Below, piece after piece: positions 9,018-18,826 of a stretch of 64,000 nucleotides of DNA (position 1 is the first letter of the stretch; each line of letters begins with the position of its first letter). The notes beneath the pieces were generated by a model. It saw nothing but the letters and a program-made list of their open reading frames with translations, had not been told where the DNA came from and searched no databases. The DNA is from Flavobacterium sp. KACC 22763 (GTDB taxonomy: Bacteria; Bacteroidota; Bacteroidia; Flavobacteriales; Flavobacteriaceae). The stretch spans positions 5,022,001 to 5,086,000 of the forward strand of contig NZ_CP117879.1 in NCBI RefSeq assembly GCF_028736155.1, written 5' to 3'. Made by a program: the position numbers and the translations under genes.

Positions 9018-9118
9018 AATGTGATGGTTTTTATGCAAAAATACTATTTAAAGTTTGAGTGTGAAATTTTAATATTATTTAGAATTGATATAAATTGATA
9101 ATTAAGACTATTTTAAGG

Positions 9119-9149
9119 TTTTGAGAATAGTTCATAAGTCGTATTTTTG
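9119..9149 (+). promoter_or_regulatory. Promoter of the act-cox respiratory operon
   Basis: TATTTTTG at 9142-9149 matches TAnnTTTG, with TTTTG at 9119-9123, 18 bases upstream. It predicts an mRNA start near 9156 and a leader of about 80 bases. This excludes the TTG at 9121 as a start codon for actA. Confidence 0.65.
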
Positions 9150-9237
9150 TGCAAGTTTTAAAAGAGGGTATAGGTTTTTGCTGGATTTAATACAGAAAAA
9201 ATCATACCAAAAATTAGTAGACAATTATTTATACTAT

Positions 9238-10572
9238 ATGAAAAAGGTGGGTAACCATAATTCGATCTCAAGAAAATTGCTGTTTGGCTTATCGCTAACG
9301 TTAATTTTCTCCCTAACTTCATTTGCTCAAGATGCTGCTGCTCCGGCGGCGCCTGAGGCTGCTGCGGCTGCTCCAGCTGCAGGAGGCGGTGATCCAGTAA
9401 AAGGGAAAGAACTTTTTAATGCAAATTGCGCTGCATGTCACAAATTAGATGCTAAATCAACTGGTCCTGCTTTAAGGGGAGTTGCTTCTAAGCATGATAT
9501 GGCTTGGATTTACAAGTGGGTGCATAACAGTTCTGACATGATTAAGTCAGGTGATGCTGTTGCTGTTAAACTTTTTGAGGAAAACAACAAAGCAGTAATG
9601 ACTTCGTTTCCTCAATTGTCTGAAGGAGATATTGATAATATTATAGCTTATACTTCTGAGCCTAAGGCTGAACCAGCTGCGGCTGTAGGAGGTGCTGCAA
9701 CTCCTCCTGGAACAAATGTTCAGGATGGTGCTATTTCAAATAACATTATTTTAGGAGCGCTAGCTCTTGTAATGGCTATTTTGGTTGTGATGTTGTTTAT
9801 GGTAAACAAGGTTTTAACTAAAGTTGCAAACAAAAACGGTATTGAGGTTGCTTCAAAAGAAGAAAGACTTCCAATCTGGAAAGCTTTCGCTAAAAACCAA
9901 TTCTTGGTTTTAGTAACTGCAATCTTCTTGCTTTTGGCTAGTGGTTATTTTGTTTACGGATACCTGATGCAAGTAGGTGTAGATCAGAATTATGAGCCAA
10001 TTCAGCCAATTCACTACTCTCACAAAATTCACGCTGGTGATAACGAAATCAATTGTAAATATTGCCACTCTGCTGCTCGTGTAAGTAAAACAGCTGGTAT
10101 TCCTTCTTTAAATGTTTGTATGAACTGTCATAAAAACATTTCAGAGGTTGCTGAGACTACTGCTACTCCTGAGTACAGCAAAGCATTCTACGATGCGCAA
10201 ATCCAAAAATTATATGACGCTGTTGGATGGGATAAGACTAAACAAGCTTATACTGGAAAAACAATGCCAGTAAAATGGGTTCGTATTCACAACTTGCCTG
10301 ACTTCGTTTACTTCAACCACTCTCAACACGTTACTGTTGCTGGTATTGAATGTCAAACTTGTCACGGGCCAGTACAAGAATTTGAAATCATGAAGCAATA
10401 CTCTAAATTAACAATGGGATGGTGTGTTGATTGCCATAGAAAAACTGATGTTAAGATGGAAGGTAATGCTTACTATGACAAAATTCATGCTGAACTTTCT
10501 AAAAAATACGGTGTAGAGAAATTAACTGCAGCGCAAATGGGAGGTTTAGAGTGTGGTAAATGCCACTATTAA
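9238..10572 (+). CDS. actA: Alternative complex III multiheme cytochrome c subunit ActA (six heme motifs)
   Basis: A 444-residue cytochrome of alternative complex III, the quinol:electron-acceptor oxidoreductase that replaces the bc1 complex. A signal peptide (to about residue 30) and an Ala/Pro-rich linker lead to a monoheme cytochrome c domain with CAACH from residue 64. A hydrophobic segment follows at about 167-191 and another at 221-243. The pentaheme domain holds CKYCH (from 273), CMNCH, CQTCH, CVDCH and CGKCH (from 439, at the very end). Six CxxCH motifs therefore occur, one more than the five of the classic pentaheme ActA. It begins an operon of eight genes. The frame is open upstream, but the promoter at 9142-9149 makes ATG 9238 the start. 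Confidence 0.92.
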   Translation: MKKVGNHNSISRKLLFGLSLTLIFSLTSFAQDAAAPAAPEAAAAAPAAGGGDPVKGKELFNANCAACHKLDAKSTGPALRGVASKHDMAWIYKWVHNSSDMIKSGDAVAVKLFEENNKAVMTSFPQLSEGDIDNIIAYTSEPKAEPAAAVGGAATPPGTNVQDGAISNNIILGALALVMAILVVMLFMVNKVLTKVANKNGIEVASKEERLPIWKAFAKNQFLVLVTAIFLLLASGYFVYGYLMQVGVDQNYEPIQPIHYSHKIHAGDNEINCKYCHSAARVSKTAGIPSLNVCMNCHKNISEVAETTATPEYSKAFYDAQIQKLYDAVGWDKTKQAYTGKTMPVKWVRIHNLPDFVYFNHSQHVTVAGIECQTCHGPVQEFEIMKQYSKLTMGWCVDCHRKTDVKMEGNAYYDKIHAELSKKYGVEKLTAAQMGGLECGKCHY

Positions 10573-10604
10573 TCGATTTATTAAGATTTTAATATATATA
10601 TACA

Positions 10605-13600
10605 ATGTCATCAAACAAAAAATACTGGAAAAGTGTTGAGGAGCTAGAAAATAGCTCTATTGTTGAGGCGCTTAGAAATAACGAATTTGTTGAAGAAATT
10701 CCTACTGATGAGTTTTTAGGTAATGCTGAGGCTTTAGCTACATCAGGAACTTCACGTCGTGACTTTTTAAAGTACGTAGGGTTTAGTACGGCGGCTGTAA
10801 CATTAGCTGCTTGCGAAGGTCCGGTTCACAAGTCTATCCCTTATGTATTGCAACCAGAGCAAATCATCCCTGGTGTTGCGGATTATTATGCAACTACAGT
10901 TTTTGATGGATTTGATTTTGCTAATCTTTTGGTGAAAACTCGTGAGGGTCGTCCAATTAAAATTGAAAACAATACAATTGCTGGAGCTAAATTTTCTGCG
11001 AATGCTAGAATTCATGCCTCTATTTTAGGTCTGTATGATAGCGCTCGTTTGAAAGAGCCAAAAGTAGATGGTCAAAATTCTTCTTGGTCAGCTGTAGATT
11101 TGAAAATCAAATCTAGTTTAGCAGATGCTAAAGCTAAAGGTGGTCAAGTAGTATTATTAACTAATACTTTAGCAAGTCCATCTACAGAGAAATTAATTGG
11201 AGAGTTTATTGCAAAAAATCCAAACGCTAAGCACGTTGTATATGATGCAGTTTCTTCATCTGAAGCTTTAGATGCTTTTGAAGCTGTTTATGGTCAAAGA
11301 GCTTTAGTAGATTACGATTTTTCAAAAGCTTCTTTAATTGTATCTGTTGGTGCTGATTTCTTAGGAGACTGGCAAGGTGGAGGATATGATACTGGATATG
11401 CACAAGGACGTATTCCGCAAAACGGAAAAATGTCTCGTCACTTTCAGTTTGAATCAAACATGACATTGTCTGGAGCTGCTGCTGATAAGCGTGTTCCAAT
11501 GACTGTAGCTGCTCAAAAGCAAGCTTTAGTTCAAATTTATAATATTGTTGTAGGTGCTTCTATTCCTGTAGCTTTAGAAGGAAACTTTAAAACTGAAGTA
11601 GTAAAAGCTGCACAACAGCTTAAAGCTGCTGGTTCAAAAGGAGTTTTAGTATCTGGAATTGAAGATAAAAATGCTCAATTATTGGTTTTAGCTATCAATC
11701 AAGTATTGGCTAGTGAAGCTTTTAGTACTGCTGGAGCAAGACAAATTAGAAAAGGTTCTAATGCTGCAGTTGCACAGTTAATTAAAGATTTGAATGCTGG
11801 AAGTGTTCACACTTTAATTATGAGCGGAGTTAATCCTGTTTACACTTTAGCTGATTCAGCTTCTTTTGTATCTGGATTGAAAAAAGTTAAAACATCAGTT
11901 GCATTTTCATTAAAAGAAGATGAAACTGCATCAATTGTTTCGATTGCTGCGCCAGCTCCTCACTATTTAGAGTCTTGGGGAGATTTAGAGCTTACAAGTG
12001 GAACATATAGCTTAACTCAGCCTACAATCCGTCCTATTTTTAATACAAAACAATTTCAAGATATTTTATTGTCAGTAAACGGTACTGCTGGTACTTATTA
12101 TGACTACTTAAAAGCAAATTCTGGAGCTTACACTGCAGGTGCTTCTTGGAATAAAGTTTTACACGACGGTGTTGCTGTTTTAGGAACTTCAGCATTATCT
12201 GGAGGAGCTATTGATGCTGCTACTGCTGCAAATGCTGTTGCAAAATCTAAATCTGCTGGTGAATTCGAATTAGTATTATATACTAAAACAGGATTAGGAG
12301 ATGGACAACATGCTAACAACCCTTGGTTGCAAGAGTTTCCAGATCCAATCACAAGAGTTTCTTGGGATAACTATGTAACAGTTTCTAATGCTGATGCTAA
12401 AAAACTTGGTTTATCAAACGAAATTGTTGCAAACGGAGGTTTGAATGGTAGTTATGCTACTATTACTGTTGACGGAACTAAATTGGAAAATGTTCCAGTT
12501 ATCGTTCAGCCAGGTCAAGCAGTTGGTACTTTAGGACTAGCTCTTGGATATGGACGTAAAGCAGCTCTAAAAGAAGAAATGCAAGTAGGTTTAAATGCTT
12601 ACGCTTTATATAAAGGTTTCAATAATGTTCAATCTGTATCTATTGCAAAAGCTGGAGGAGTACATGAGTTTGCTTGTGTTCAAGGTCAGAAAACTTTAAT
12701 GGGTAGAGGAGATATTATTAAAGAAACTACTTTAGAAATATTCAATACTAAAGATGCTGAACATTGGAATGAAAAACCAATGGTATCTTTAGATCACCAA
12801 GAAGTTGAGGCTACTACTGTAGATCTTTGGGAATCATTTGATCGTACAACTGGTCACCACTTCAACCTTTCAATTGACTTAAATGCTTGTACTGGATGTG
12901 GAGCTTGCGTTATAGCTTGTCACGCTGAAAACAACGTTCCTGTTGTAGGTAAATCAGAGGTAAGAAGAAGCCGTGATATGCACTGGTTACGTATCGATAG
13001 ATACTATTCTTCTGAAAGTACTTTTGAAGGTGATAATGAAAGAAAAGAGGGAATTGCTGGTTTATCTAGTTCATTATCTACATTTAATGAAATGGAGAAA
13101 GCAGGAGATAATCCTCAAGTTGCATTCCAACCTGTAATGTGTCAACACTGTAACCACGCACCTTGTGAAACAGTTTGTCCTGTTGCTGCAACTTCTCACG
13201 GTCGTGAAGGTCAAAACCATATGGCTTACAACAGATGTGTTGGTACTCGTTACTGTGCAAACAACTGTCCATATAAAGTACGTCGTTTTAACTGGTTCTT
13301 ATACAACAAAAACAGCGAGTTCGATTATCATATGAACGATGATTTAGGACGTATGGTTCTTAATCCAGACGTTAACGTACGTTCTCGTGGTGTTATGGAG
13401 AAATGTTCTATGTGTATCCAAATGACACAAGCTACTAAATTAAAAGCTAAAAACGAAGGCCGTCCAGTTAGAGATGGTGAATTCCAAACAGCTTGTTCTA
13501 GTGCTTGTTCTTCAGGAGCGATGATATTTGGTGATGTAAATGATAAAGAAAGTAAAGTTGCTAAATTAGCGGCTGACGAAAGATCATACCACTTATTAGA

Positions 13601-13655
13601 GCATGTAGGTACAAAACCTAATGTGGTTTACCATGTTAAAGTTAGAAATACTTAG
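10605..13655 (+). CDS. actB: Alternative complex III iron-sulfur subunit ActB
   Basis: A 1016-residue periplasmic subunit. A twin-arginine signal, SRRDFLKYVGFSTAAVTLAA, lies unusually deep (residues about 50-70), as is common in ActB, and is followed by Cys in LAACEGP, which looks like a lipobox. Residues about 75-750 resemble a molybdopterin oxidoreductase fold, which in ActB carries no cofactor. Residues about 757-985 are a ferredoxin-like domain with four cysteine clusters: CTGCGACVIAC, CQHCNHAPCETVC, CVGTRYCANNC and CSMC...CSSAC. These hold the Fe-S clusters that pass electrons between quinol and the hemes. It lies between actA and actC. Confidence 0.95.
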   Translation: MSSNKKYWKSVEELENSSIVEALRNNEFVEEIPTDEFLGNAEALATSGTSRRDFLKYVGFSTAAVTLAACEGPVHKSIPYVLQPEQIIPGVADYYATTVFDGFDFANLLVKTREGRPIKIENNTIAGAKFSANARIHASILGLYDSARLKEPKVDGQNSSWSAVDLKIKSSLADAKAKGGQVVLLTNTLASPSTEKLIGEFIAKNPNAKHVVYDAVSSSEALDAFEAVYGQRALVDYDFSKASLIVSVGADFLGDWQGGGYDTGYAQGRIPQNGKMSRHFQFESNMTLSGAAADKRVPMTVAAQKQALVQIYNIVVGASIPVALEGNFKTEVVKAAQQLKAAGSKGVLVSGIEDKNAQLLVLAINQVLASEAFSTAGARQIRKGSNAAVAQLIKDLNAGSVHTLIMSGVNPVYTLADSASFVSGLKKVKTSVAFSLKEDETASIVSIAAPAPHYLESWGDLELTSGTYSLTQPTIRPIFNTKQFQDILLSVNGTAGTYYDYLKANSGAYTAGASWNKVLHDGVAVLGTSALSGGAIDAATAANAVAKSKSAGEFELVLYTKTGLGDGQHANNPWLQEFPDPITRVSWDNYVTVSNADAKKLGLSNEIVANGGLNGSYATITVDGTKLENVPVIVQPGQAVGTLGLALGYGRKAALKEEMQVGLNAYALYKGFNNVQSVSIAKAGGVHEFACVQGQKTLMGRGDIIKETTLEIFNTKDAEHWNEKPMVSLDHQEVEATTVDLWESFDRTTGHHFNLSIDLNACTGCGACVIACHAENNVPVVGKSEVRRSRDMHWLRIDRYYSSESTFEGDNERKEGIAGLSSSLSTFNEMEKAGDNPQVAFQPVMCQHCNHAPCETVCPVAATSHGREGQNHMAYNRCVGTRYCANNCPYKVRRFNWFLYNKNSEFDYHMNDDLGRMVLNPDVNVRSRGVMEKCSMCIQMTQATKLKAKNEGRPVRDGEFQTACSSACSSGAMIFGDVNDKESKVAKLAADERSYHLLEHVGTKPNVVYHVKVRNT

Positions 13656-13689
13656 TAAAATTATTAATTAAGAAACAATATAAAGGATT

Positions 13690-15093
13690 ATGTCGTCTCA
13701 CTACGAAGCACCCATTAGAAAACCTTTAGTTATTGGTGATAAATCTTATCACGATGTAACTGTAGATGTAGCTGCACCTGTTGAGGGGCCTGCAAACAAG
13801 CAATGGTGGATTGTATTTTCAATCGCATTAATAGCCTTCCTTTGGGGGTTAGGTTGTATAATTTACACCGTATCTACCGGTATCGGAACATGGGGATTAA
13901 ATAAAACAGTTGGCTGGGCTTGGGATATTACTAACTTCGTTTGGTGGGTTGGTATTGGTCACGCCGGAACATTAATTTCTGCGGTATTATTACTTTTCCG
14001 TCAACGTTGGAGAATGGCCATCAACCGTTCTGCTGAAGCTATGACTATTTTCTCGGTAGTTCAAGCAGGTCTTTTCCCAATCATTCACATGGGACGTCCA
14101 TGGTTAGCATACTGGGTATTACCTATTCCAAACCAATTTGGATCATTATGGGTAAACTTTAACTCACCTTTACTTTGGGACGTATTCGCGATTTCAACGT
14201 ATCTTTCAGTATCATTAGTTTTCTGGTGGACTGGTTTATTACCTGACTTTGCAATGCTTCGTGATAGAGCTATCACACCATTTAATAAAAGAGTTTATTC
14301 TATCCTAAGTTTTGGATGGAGCGGTAGAGCAAAAGACTGGCAACGTTTTGAAGAAGTATCTTTAGTATTAGCTGGTTTAGCTACTCCACTTGTACTTTCT
14401 GTACACACGATTGTATCTATGGACTTTGCTACTTCTGTAATTCCTGGATGGCATACAACAATTTTCCCTCCATACTTCGTTGCTGGAGCGGTTTTCTCTG
14501 GATTCGCGATGGTAAACACATTGCTTATCGTTATGAGAAAAGTATCTAACCTTGAAGCATACATCACATTACAGCATATCGAGTTAATGAACATCATTAT
14601 CATGATTACTGGATCTATCGTTGGTGTTGCTTACATCACTGAGTTATTCGTAGCTTGGTATTCAGGTGTAGAATATGAGCAATATGCATTCTTAAACAGA
14701 GCTACTGGACCTTACTGGTGGGCATATTGGTCAATGATGACATGTAACGTGTTCTCTCCTCAGTTTATGTGGTTCAAAAAATTAAGAACTAGTATCATGT
14801 TCTCATTCATCATTTCGATTGTAGTAAACATCGGTATGTGGTTTGAAAGATTCGTAATTATTGTTACTTCTTTACATAGAGATTACCTTCCATCTTCTTG
14901 GACAATGTTCTCACCAACATTTGTTGATATTGGAATTTTCATTGGAACAATTGGTTTCTTCTTCGTATTGTTTTTATTATACTCTAGAACATTCCCTGTA
15001 ATTGCTCAGGCAGAGGTTAAAACAATTTTGAAAGGAACAGGAGATAATTACATTAGAGAAAGAGCAAACAGTAAAGATTCACATCATGAGTAA
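13690..15093 (+). CDS. actC: Alternative complex III membrane subunit ActC (NrfD-like)
   Basis: A 467-residue integral membrane protein of the NrfD/PsrC family with about ten hydrophobic segments. It is the likely quinol-binding subunit of alternative complex III. The segment GHAGTLISAVLLLFRQRWR and the repeated WW/W-rich helices fit ActC. The last eight bases overlap the start of actD, which suggests translational coupling. Confidence 0.93.
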   Translation: MSSHYEAPIRKPLVIGDKSYHDVTVDVAAPVEGPANKQWWIVFSIALIAFLWGLGCIIYTVSTGIGTWGLNKTVGWAWDITNFVWWVGIGHAGTLISAVLLLFRQRWRMAINRSAEAMTIFSVVQAGLFPIIHMGRPWLAYWVLPIPNQFGSLWVNFNSPLLWDVFAISTYLSVSLVFWWTGLLPDFAMLRDRAITPFNKRVYSILSFGWSGRAKDWQRFEEVSLVLAGLATPLVLSVHTIVSMDFATSVIPGWHTTIFPPYFVAGAVFSGFAMVNTLLIVMRKVSNLEAYITLQHIELMNIIIMITGSIVGVAYITELFVAWYSGVEYEQYAFLNRATGPYWWAYWSMMTCNVFSPQFMWFKKLRTSIMFSFIISIVVNIGMWFERFVIIVTSLHRDYLPSSWTMFSPTFVDIGIFIGTIGFFFVLFLLYSRTFPVIAQAEVKTILKGTGDNYIRERANSKDSHHE

Positions 15094-15610
15094 TAAAGTT
15101 ATATACGCCATTTATAATGACGATGACGTTTTGATGAGTGCAGTAAAGAAAACTAGAGCTGCTCATCATCATATTGAAGAGGTTTTTACTCCATTTCCGG
15201 TTCACGGATTGGATAAAGCCATGGGATTAGCACCAACAAGATTAGCAATATGTGCTTTTTTATATGGATGTGTTGGTATTTCTGTTGCAACAACTATGAT
15301 GGGGTACATCATGATTCATGACTGGCCACAGGATATTGGAGGTAAACCAAGTTTTAGTTTCATCCAAAATATGCCATCTTTCGTGCCAATTATGTTTGAG
15401 ATGACTGTATTCTTTGCAGCTCACTTAATGGTAATTACTTTTTACATGAGAAGTAGATTATGGCCTTTTAAAGAAGCTGAAAACCCAGATGTAAGAACAA
15501 CTGATGACCACTTTTTAATGGAGGTTGCTGTAAATGATAACGAAGCTGAGTTAGTTTCTTTCTTTGAAGGAACTGGAGCTGTTGAAGTTAAAGTAATAGA
15601 AAAGAATTAA
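15086..15610 (+). CDS. actD: Alternative complex III membrane subunit ActD (DUF3341)
   Basis: A 174-residue DUF3341 protein. A cytoplasmic N-terminal part (YAIYNDDDVLMSAVKKTRAA) is followed by two transmembrane helices near residues 58-80 and 100-125 and a short tail. ActD is a structural membrane subunit of alternative complex III. It overlaps actC by eight bases and is followed by actE after eight bases. Confidence 0.92.
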   Translation: MSNKVIYAIYNDDDVLMSAVKKTRAAHHHIEEVFTPFPVHGLDKAMGLAPTRLAICAFLYGCVGISVATTMMGYIMIHDWPQDIGGKPSFSFIQNMPSFVPIMFEMTVFFAAHLMVITFYMRSRLWPFKEAENPDVRTTDDHFLMEVAVNDNEAELVSFFEGTGAVEVKVIEKN

Positions 15611-15618
15611 TTGTAGCT

Positions 15619-16164
15619 ATGAAAAGGATATATAAAATAACACTTTTAGTTGGTATAACTATTTTAGTTTCATCTTGCCACAATAATTCGGCACCGAACT
15701 ATCAGTATTTCCCAAATATGTATGAGTCTGTTGCTTACGAGCCATATTCAGAAGCAAAAATATTTAAGGGAGGAAAAGAAGGACAGCTTCCTGTTGCAGG
15801 AACTATCAATAGAGGTTTTGAACCTTATGAATATGAAAATTCAACGGCTGGTTATGAATTAGCAAAAGCTAATCTAAAATCACCATTGACAGAAGAAGAG
15901 AAAAACTCTGGAAAAGGGAAAGAACTTTTCGAAATTTACTGTATCAGCTGCCATGGTGCAACTGGAAACGGTAAAGGTAAATTGGTTGAAAGAGAGAAAT
16001 TTCTTGGAGTACCTAGCTATAAAGACAGAGAGATCACTGAAGGAAGTATTTTTCATGTTGAGACTTATGGTTTAAATGCAATGGGTTCACATGCAAATCA
16101 ATTAAGTGCTCACGAACGTTGGTTAGTTGCTGACTATGTTCTGAAACTAAGAAGCCAATTATAA
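15619..16164 (+). CDS. actE: Alternative complex III monoheme cytochrome c lipoprotein ActE
   Basis: A 181-residue lipoprotein cytochrome. The signal ends in ITILVSSC, with Cys20 as the acylation site. One heme motif CISCH begins at residue 108 (KELFEIYCISCHGATGNGKG), and the Met of LNAMGSHANQLS is the likely sixth ligand. In alternative complex III this subunit carries electrons away from the core. It directly precedes actF. Confidence 0.93.
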   Translation: MKRIYKITLLVGITILVSSCHNNSAPNYQYFPNMYESVAYEPYSEAKIFKGGKEGQLPVAGTINRGFEPYEYENSTAGYELAKANLKSPLTEEEKNSGKGKELFEIYCISCHGATGNGKGKLVEREKFLGVPSYKDREITEGSIFHVETYGLNAMGSHANQLSAHERWLVADYVLKLRSQL

Positions 16165-16191
16165 TTGTTGAACAAACTGATCGTAATAGAT

Positions 16192-17586
16192 ATGTATACA
16201 TTTTCAAGTAAATTAAAAACTTTTTCTATCATCTTAATGGCCGTTGGTTTATTAGGAATTGGGTATGGTTTTTTAAGTGCACCAAAAGATATTCAAGAAG
16301 TTGAAAAAATACTAGCTGCAGATGAACATGGTTCACATGGTGCTGCACATGAAGAAAAAGCGGAGGCATCTCACAAAGAAGCAGGTCATCATGAAGCTGC
16401 TGAAGCTGCACATGGCGCTCACAAAGGAGCTGCACATGCTGAAGTTTCTGGTGCAAATGAGCACGAAAAACATTTAGAGCACGTATTGCACCAATTGCAA
16501 AATAAGCCTTGGTCTGCCGTATATGTAGCTTGTATTTTCTTTTTGCTGCTTTCAATGGGAGTTTTAGCTTTTTATGCTATCCAACAAGTTGCTCAAGCAG
16601 GTTGGTCTCCAGTTTTGTTTAGAGTTATGCAAGGTATCACAGCTTATTTACCTGCTGGTTCTGTTATCTTCTTTATCATCTTAGTTTTATGCGGATTACA
16701 CTTCAATCATATCTTTGTTTGGTTAGGTGAAGGTGTAACAGATCCTAAAAACGCTAATTATGATGCAATTATTGCTGGAAAATCTGGCTATTTGAACTTT
16801 CCTTTCTGGATCGTAAGAGCAGCTATCTTTTTAGGAGGTTGGAATTTATACCGTTATTTTTCTAGAAAAAACTGTTTAGCTCAAGACGAGGCAAATGATG
16901 ATCTTTACTACAAAAAGAACTTCAAAGCTTCTGCTGGATTCTTAGTATTCTTCATCGTTTCTGAGTCTATCATGGCTTGGGATTGGATTATGTCATTTGA
17001 CCCACACTGGTTTAGTACATTGTTTGCTTGGTATGTATTTGCTTCTTTCTTCGTAAGTGGTATTACAACTATTGCATTAGTAACAATTTATTTAAAATCT
17101 AAAGGATATTTAGAGTATGTAAATACAAGTCATATCCATGATTTAGCTAAGTTCATGTTTGGTATTAGTGTATTCTGGACTTATTTATGGTTCTCACAAT
17201 TTATGTTGATTTGGTACGCTAACATTCCAGAAGAGGTAACTTATTTTGTAACAAGAATTCAATTATATAACCTTCCTTTCTTTGGAGCGGTTGTTATGAA
17301 CTTTGTTTTCCCATTATTAATATTAATCAATACTGACTTTAAACGTCTTAACTGGGTTGTTGTTATGGCTGGTATTGTAATATTATTAGGTCATTATGTT
17401 GATTTCTTTAATATGATTATGCCTGGTACTGTAGGAGACAAATGGTTTATTGGAGTTCCTGAAATTGCATCGATTCTTTTCTTCTTAGGTCTATTTATAT
17501 TTGTTGTATTTACTGCATTAACTAAATCTCCTTTGCTTGCAAAAAGAAATCCTTTCATCGAAGAAAGTAAACATTTTCATTATTAA
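16192..17586 (+). CDS. actF: Alternative complex III membrane subunit ActF (NrfD-like) with His-rich loop
   Basis: A 464-residue membrane protein, the second NrfD-like subunit of alternative complex III, with about ten hydrophobic helices. TM1 (about 8-28) is separated from TM2 (about 107-130) by a loop of about 60 residues holding 13 histidines (for example ASHKEAGHHEAAEAAHGAH). This is Ala/Glu/His-rich and may bind metal or be a flexible linker. Possible TTG starts exist from 16165, but the ATG at 16192 (MYTFSSKLKTF) gives the family N-terminus. Only 19 bases separate it from the oxidase genes. Confidence 0.92.
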   Translation: MYTFSSKLKTFSIILMAVGLLGIGYGFLSAPKDIQEVEKILAADEHGSHGAAHEEKAEASHKEAGHHEAAEAAHGAHKGAAHAEVSGANEHEKHLEHVLHQLQNKPWSAVYVACIFFLLLSMGVLAFYAIQQVAQAGWSPVLFRVMQGITAYLPAGSVIFFIILVLCGLHFNHIFVWLGEGVTDPKNANYDAIIAGKSGYLNFPFWIVRAAIFLGGWNLYRYFSRKNCLAQDEANDDLYYKKNFKASAGFLVFFIVSESIMAWDWIMSFDPHWFSTLFAWYVFASFFVSGITTIALVTIYLKSKGYLEYVNTSHIHDLAKFMFGISVFWTYLWFSQFMLIWYANIPEEVTYFVTRIQLYNLPFFGAVVMNFVFPLLILINTDFKRLNWVVVMAGIVILLGHYVDFFNMIMPGTVGDKWFIGVPEIASILFFLGLFIFVVFTALTKSPLLAKRNPFIEESKHFHY

Positions 17587-17605
17587 TATTTAAAGAAGTA
17601 AACAG

Positions 17606-18796
17606 ATGACAAGTTTGTTGGTAATTATAGTTTTAGTTTTATTAGCGGTTGCATTATGGCAATTGACGAAGATATTCGATCTTACTCAGGTAGGAACTTC
17701 TTCGGATGATTCTCAAGTTGCATCTGATAATGATAATAATATTCAGGGATATATTATGTTTGGCTTTTTAGCTTTCATTTATATATTTACTATTTATGGT
17801 TTACTAAAATGGGGTAATTTGGCACTTCATACTCCTGCTTCTGAGCATGGACTTTTAGTAGATAATTTAATGAATATTACTTGGGTTTTAATCTTTATTG
17901 TTCAAGTTATTACACAAGGTTTGCTTTACTGGTTTTCTTTTAAAAATAGAGGAAACAAAGATAGAAAAGCATTATTCTTTGCTGATAGTAATAAATTAGA
18001 GGCAATCTGGAGTATTATTCCATCTGTTGTTTTAGCTTGTTTAATTCTTTATGGATTATATGCTTGGAATAACATCATGTTCGTTGATAAAGATGAAGAT
18101 GTAATCGAAATCGAATTATATGCTCAGCAATTTAAATGGACAGCTAGATACGCTGGACAAGACAATGTTTTAGGAAAAGCTAACGTACGTTTAATCGAAG
18201 GAGTAAATACATTAGGAGTTGATATGTCAGATCCTAATGCTCAAGATGATATTGTAGTTTCAGAATTGCATATCCCTAAAGGTAAAAAAGTTCACTTTAA
18301 AATGCGTTCTCAGGATGTATTGCACTCTGCTTACTTCCCTCACTTTAGAGCACAAATGAACTGTGTTCCTGGTATGGTTACTGAATTTGCTTTTGTTCCA
18401 ACTTATACTACTGCAGAATATAGAGAGTTGCCATTTATGGTTGAAAAAGTTGCACACATCAACAAACTTAGAGCTGAAAAAAGTGCTGAGTTAGTTGCAA
18501 AAGGAGGTACAGCTTTGGATCCTTACACATTTGATTATTTATTATTATGTAATAAAATTTGTGGAGCTTCTCACTACAACATGCAAATGAAAGTGGTAGT
18601 TGATTCTCCAGAGGATTACAAAAAATGGTTAAGTGAGAAAACTACTTTAGCTCAAGATATTAAAGCAGCTGCTGCTGCTGAAAAACCAGCTGAAGGAGCT
18701 GCACCAACTACAGATACTGCTGCAAAAGTAATTGACACTGTTAAAACTGTTGTCGATACTGTTAAAGCGGCTGTAGCTAAAGTTGCGATGAAATAA
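17606..18796 (+). CDS. coxB: Cytochrome c oxidase subunit II (CuA subunit)
   Basis: A 396-residue oxidase subunit that takes electrons from cytochrome c at the dinuclear CuA site. Transmembrane segments lie at about 2-18, 45-70, 90-112 and 133-155, and the periplasmic cupredoxin domain covers about 165-340. CuA ligands are His240 in VLHSAYFPHF and Cys315, Cys319, His323 and Met326 in CNKICGASHYNM. A tail of about 45 residues, rich in Ala, Val, Lys and Thr, extends beyond the usual end. It stands between actF and subunit I, so ACIII and oxidase are co-transcribed. Confidence 0.96.
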   Translation: MTSLLVIIVLVLLAVALWQLTKIFDLTQVGTSSDDSQVASDNDNNIQGYIMFGFLAFIYIFTIYGLLKWGNLALHTPASEHGLLVDNLMNITWVLIFIVQVITQGLLYWFSFKNRGNKDRKALFFADSNKLEAIWSIIPSVVLACLILYGLYAWNNIMFVDKDEDVIEIELYAQQFKWTARYAGQDNVLGKANVRLIEGVNTLGVDMSDPNAQDDIVVSELHIPKGKKVHFKMRSQDVLHSAYFPHFRAQMNCVPGMVTEFAFVPTYTTAEYRELPFMVEKVAHINKLRAEKSAELVAKGGTALDPYTFDYLLLCNKICGASHYNMQMKVVVDSPEDYKKWLSEKTTLAQDIKAAAAAEKPAEGAAPTTDTAAKVIDTVKTVVDTVKAAVAKVAMK

Positions 18797-18826
18797 TATT
18801 ATTAAGAAAATTTAAAGTACAAATAT

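Noticed and set aside
9121..9237. Longer actA reading frame from a TTG at 9121
   Set aside because: The TTG is part of the -33 element and the frame runs through the -7 box, so this stretch is not transcribed as coding sequence.
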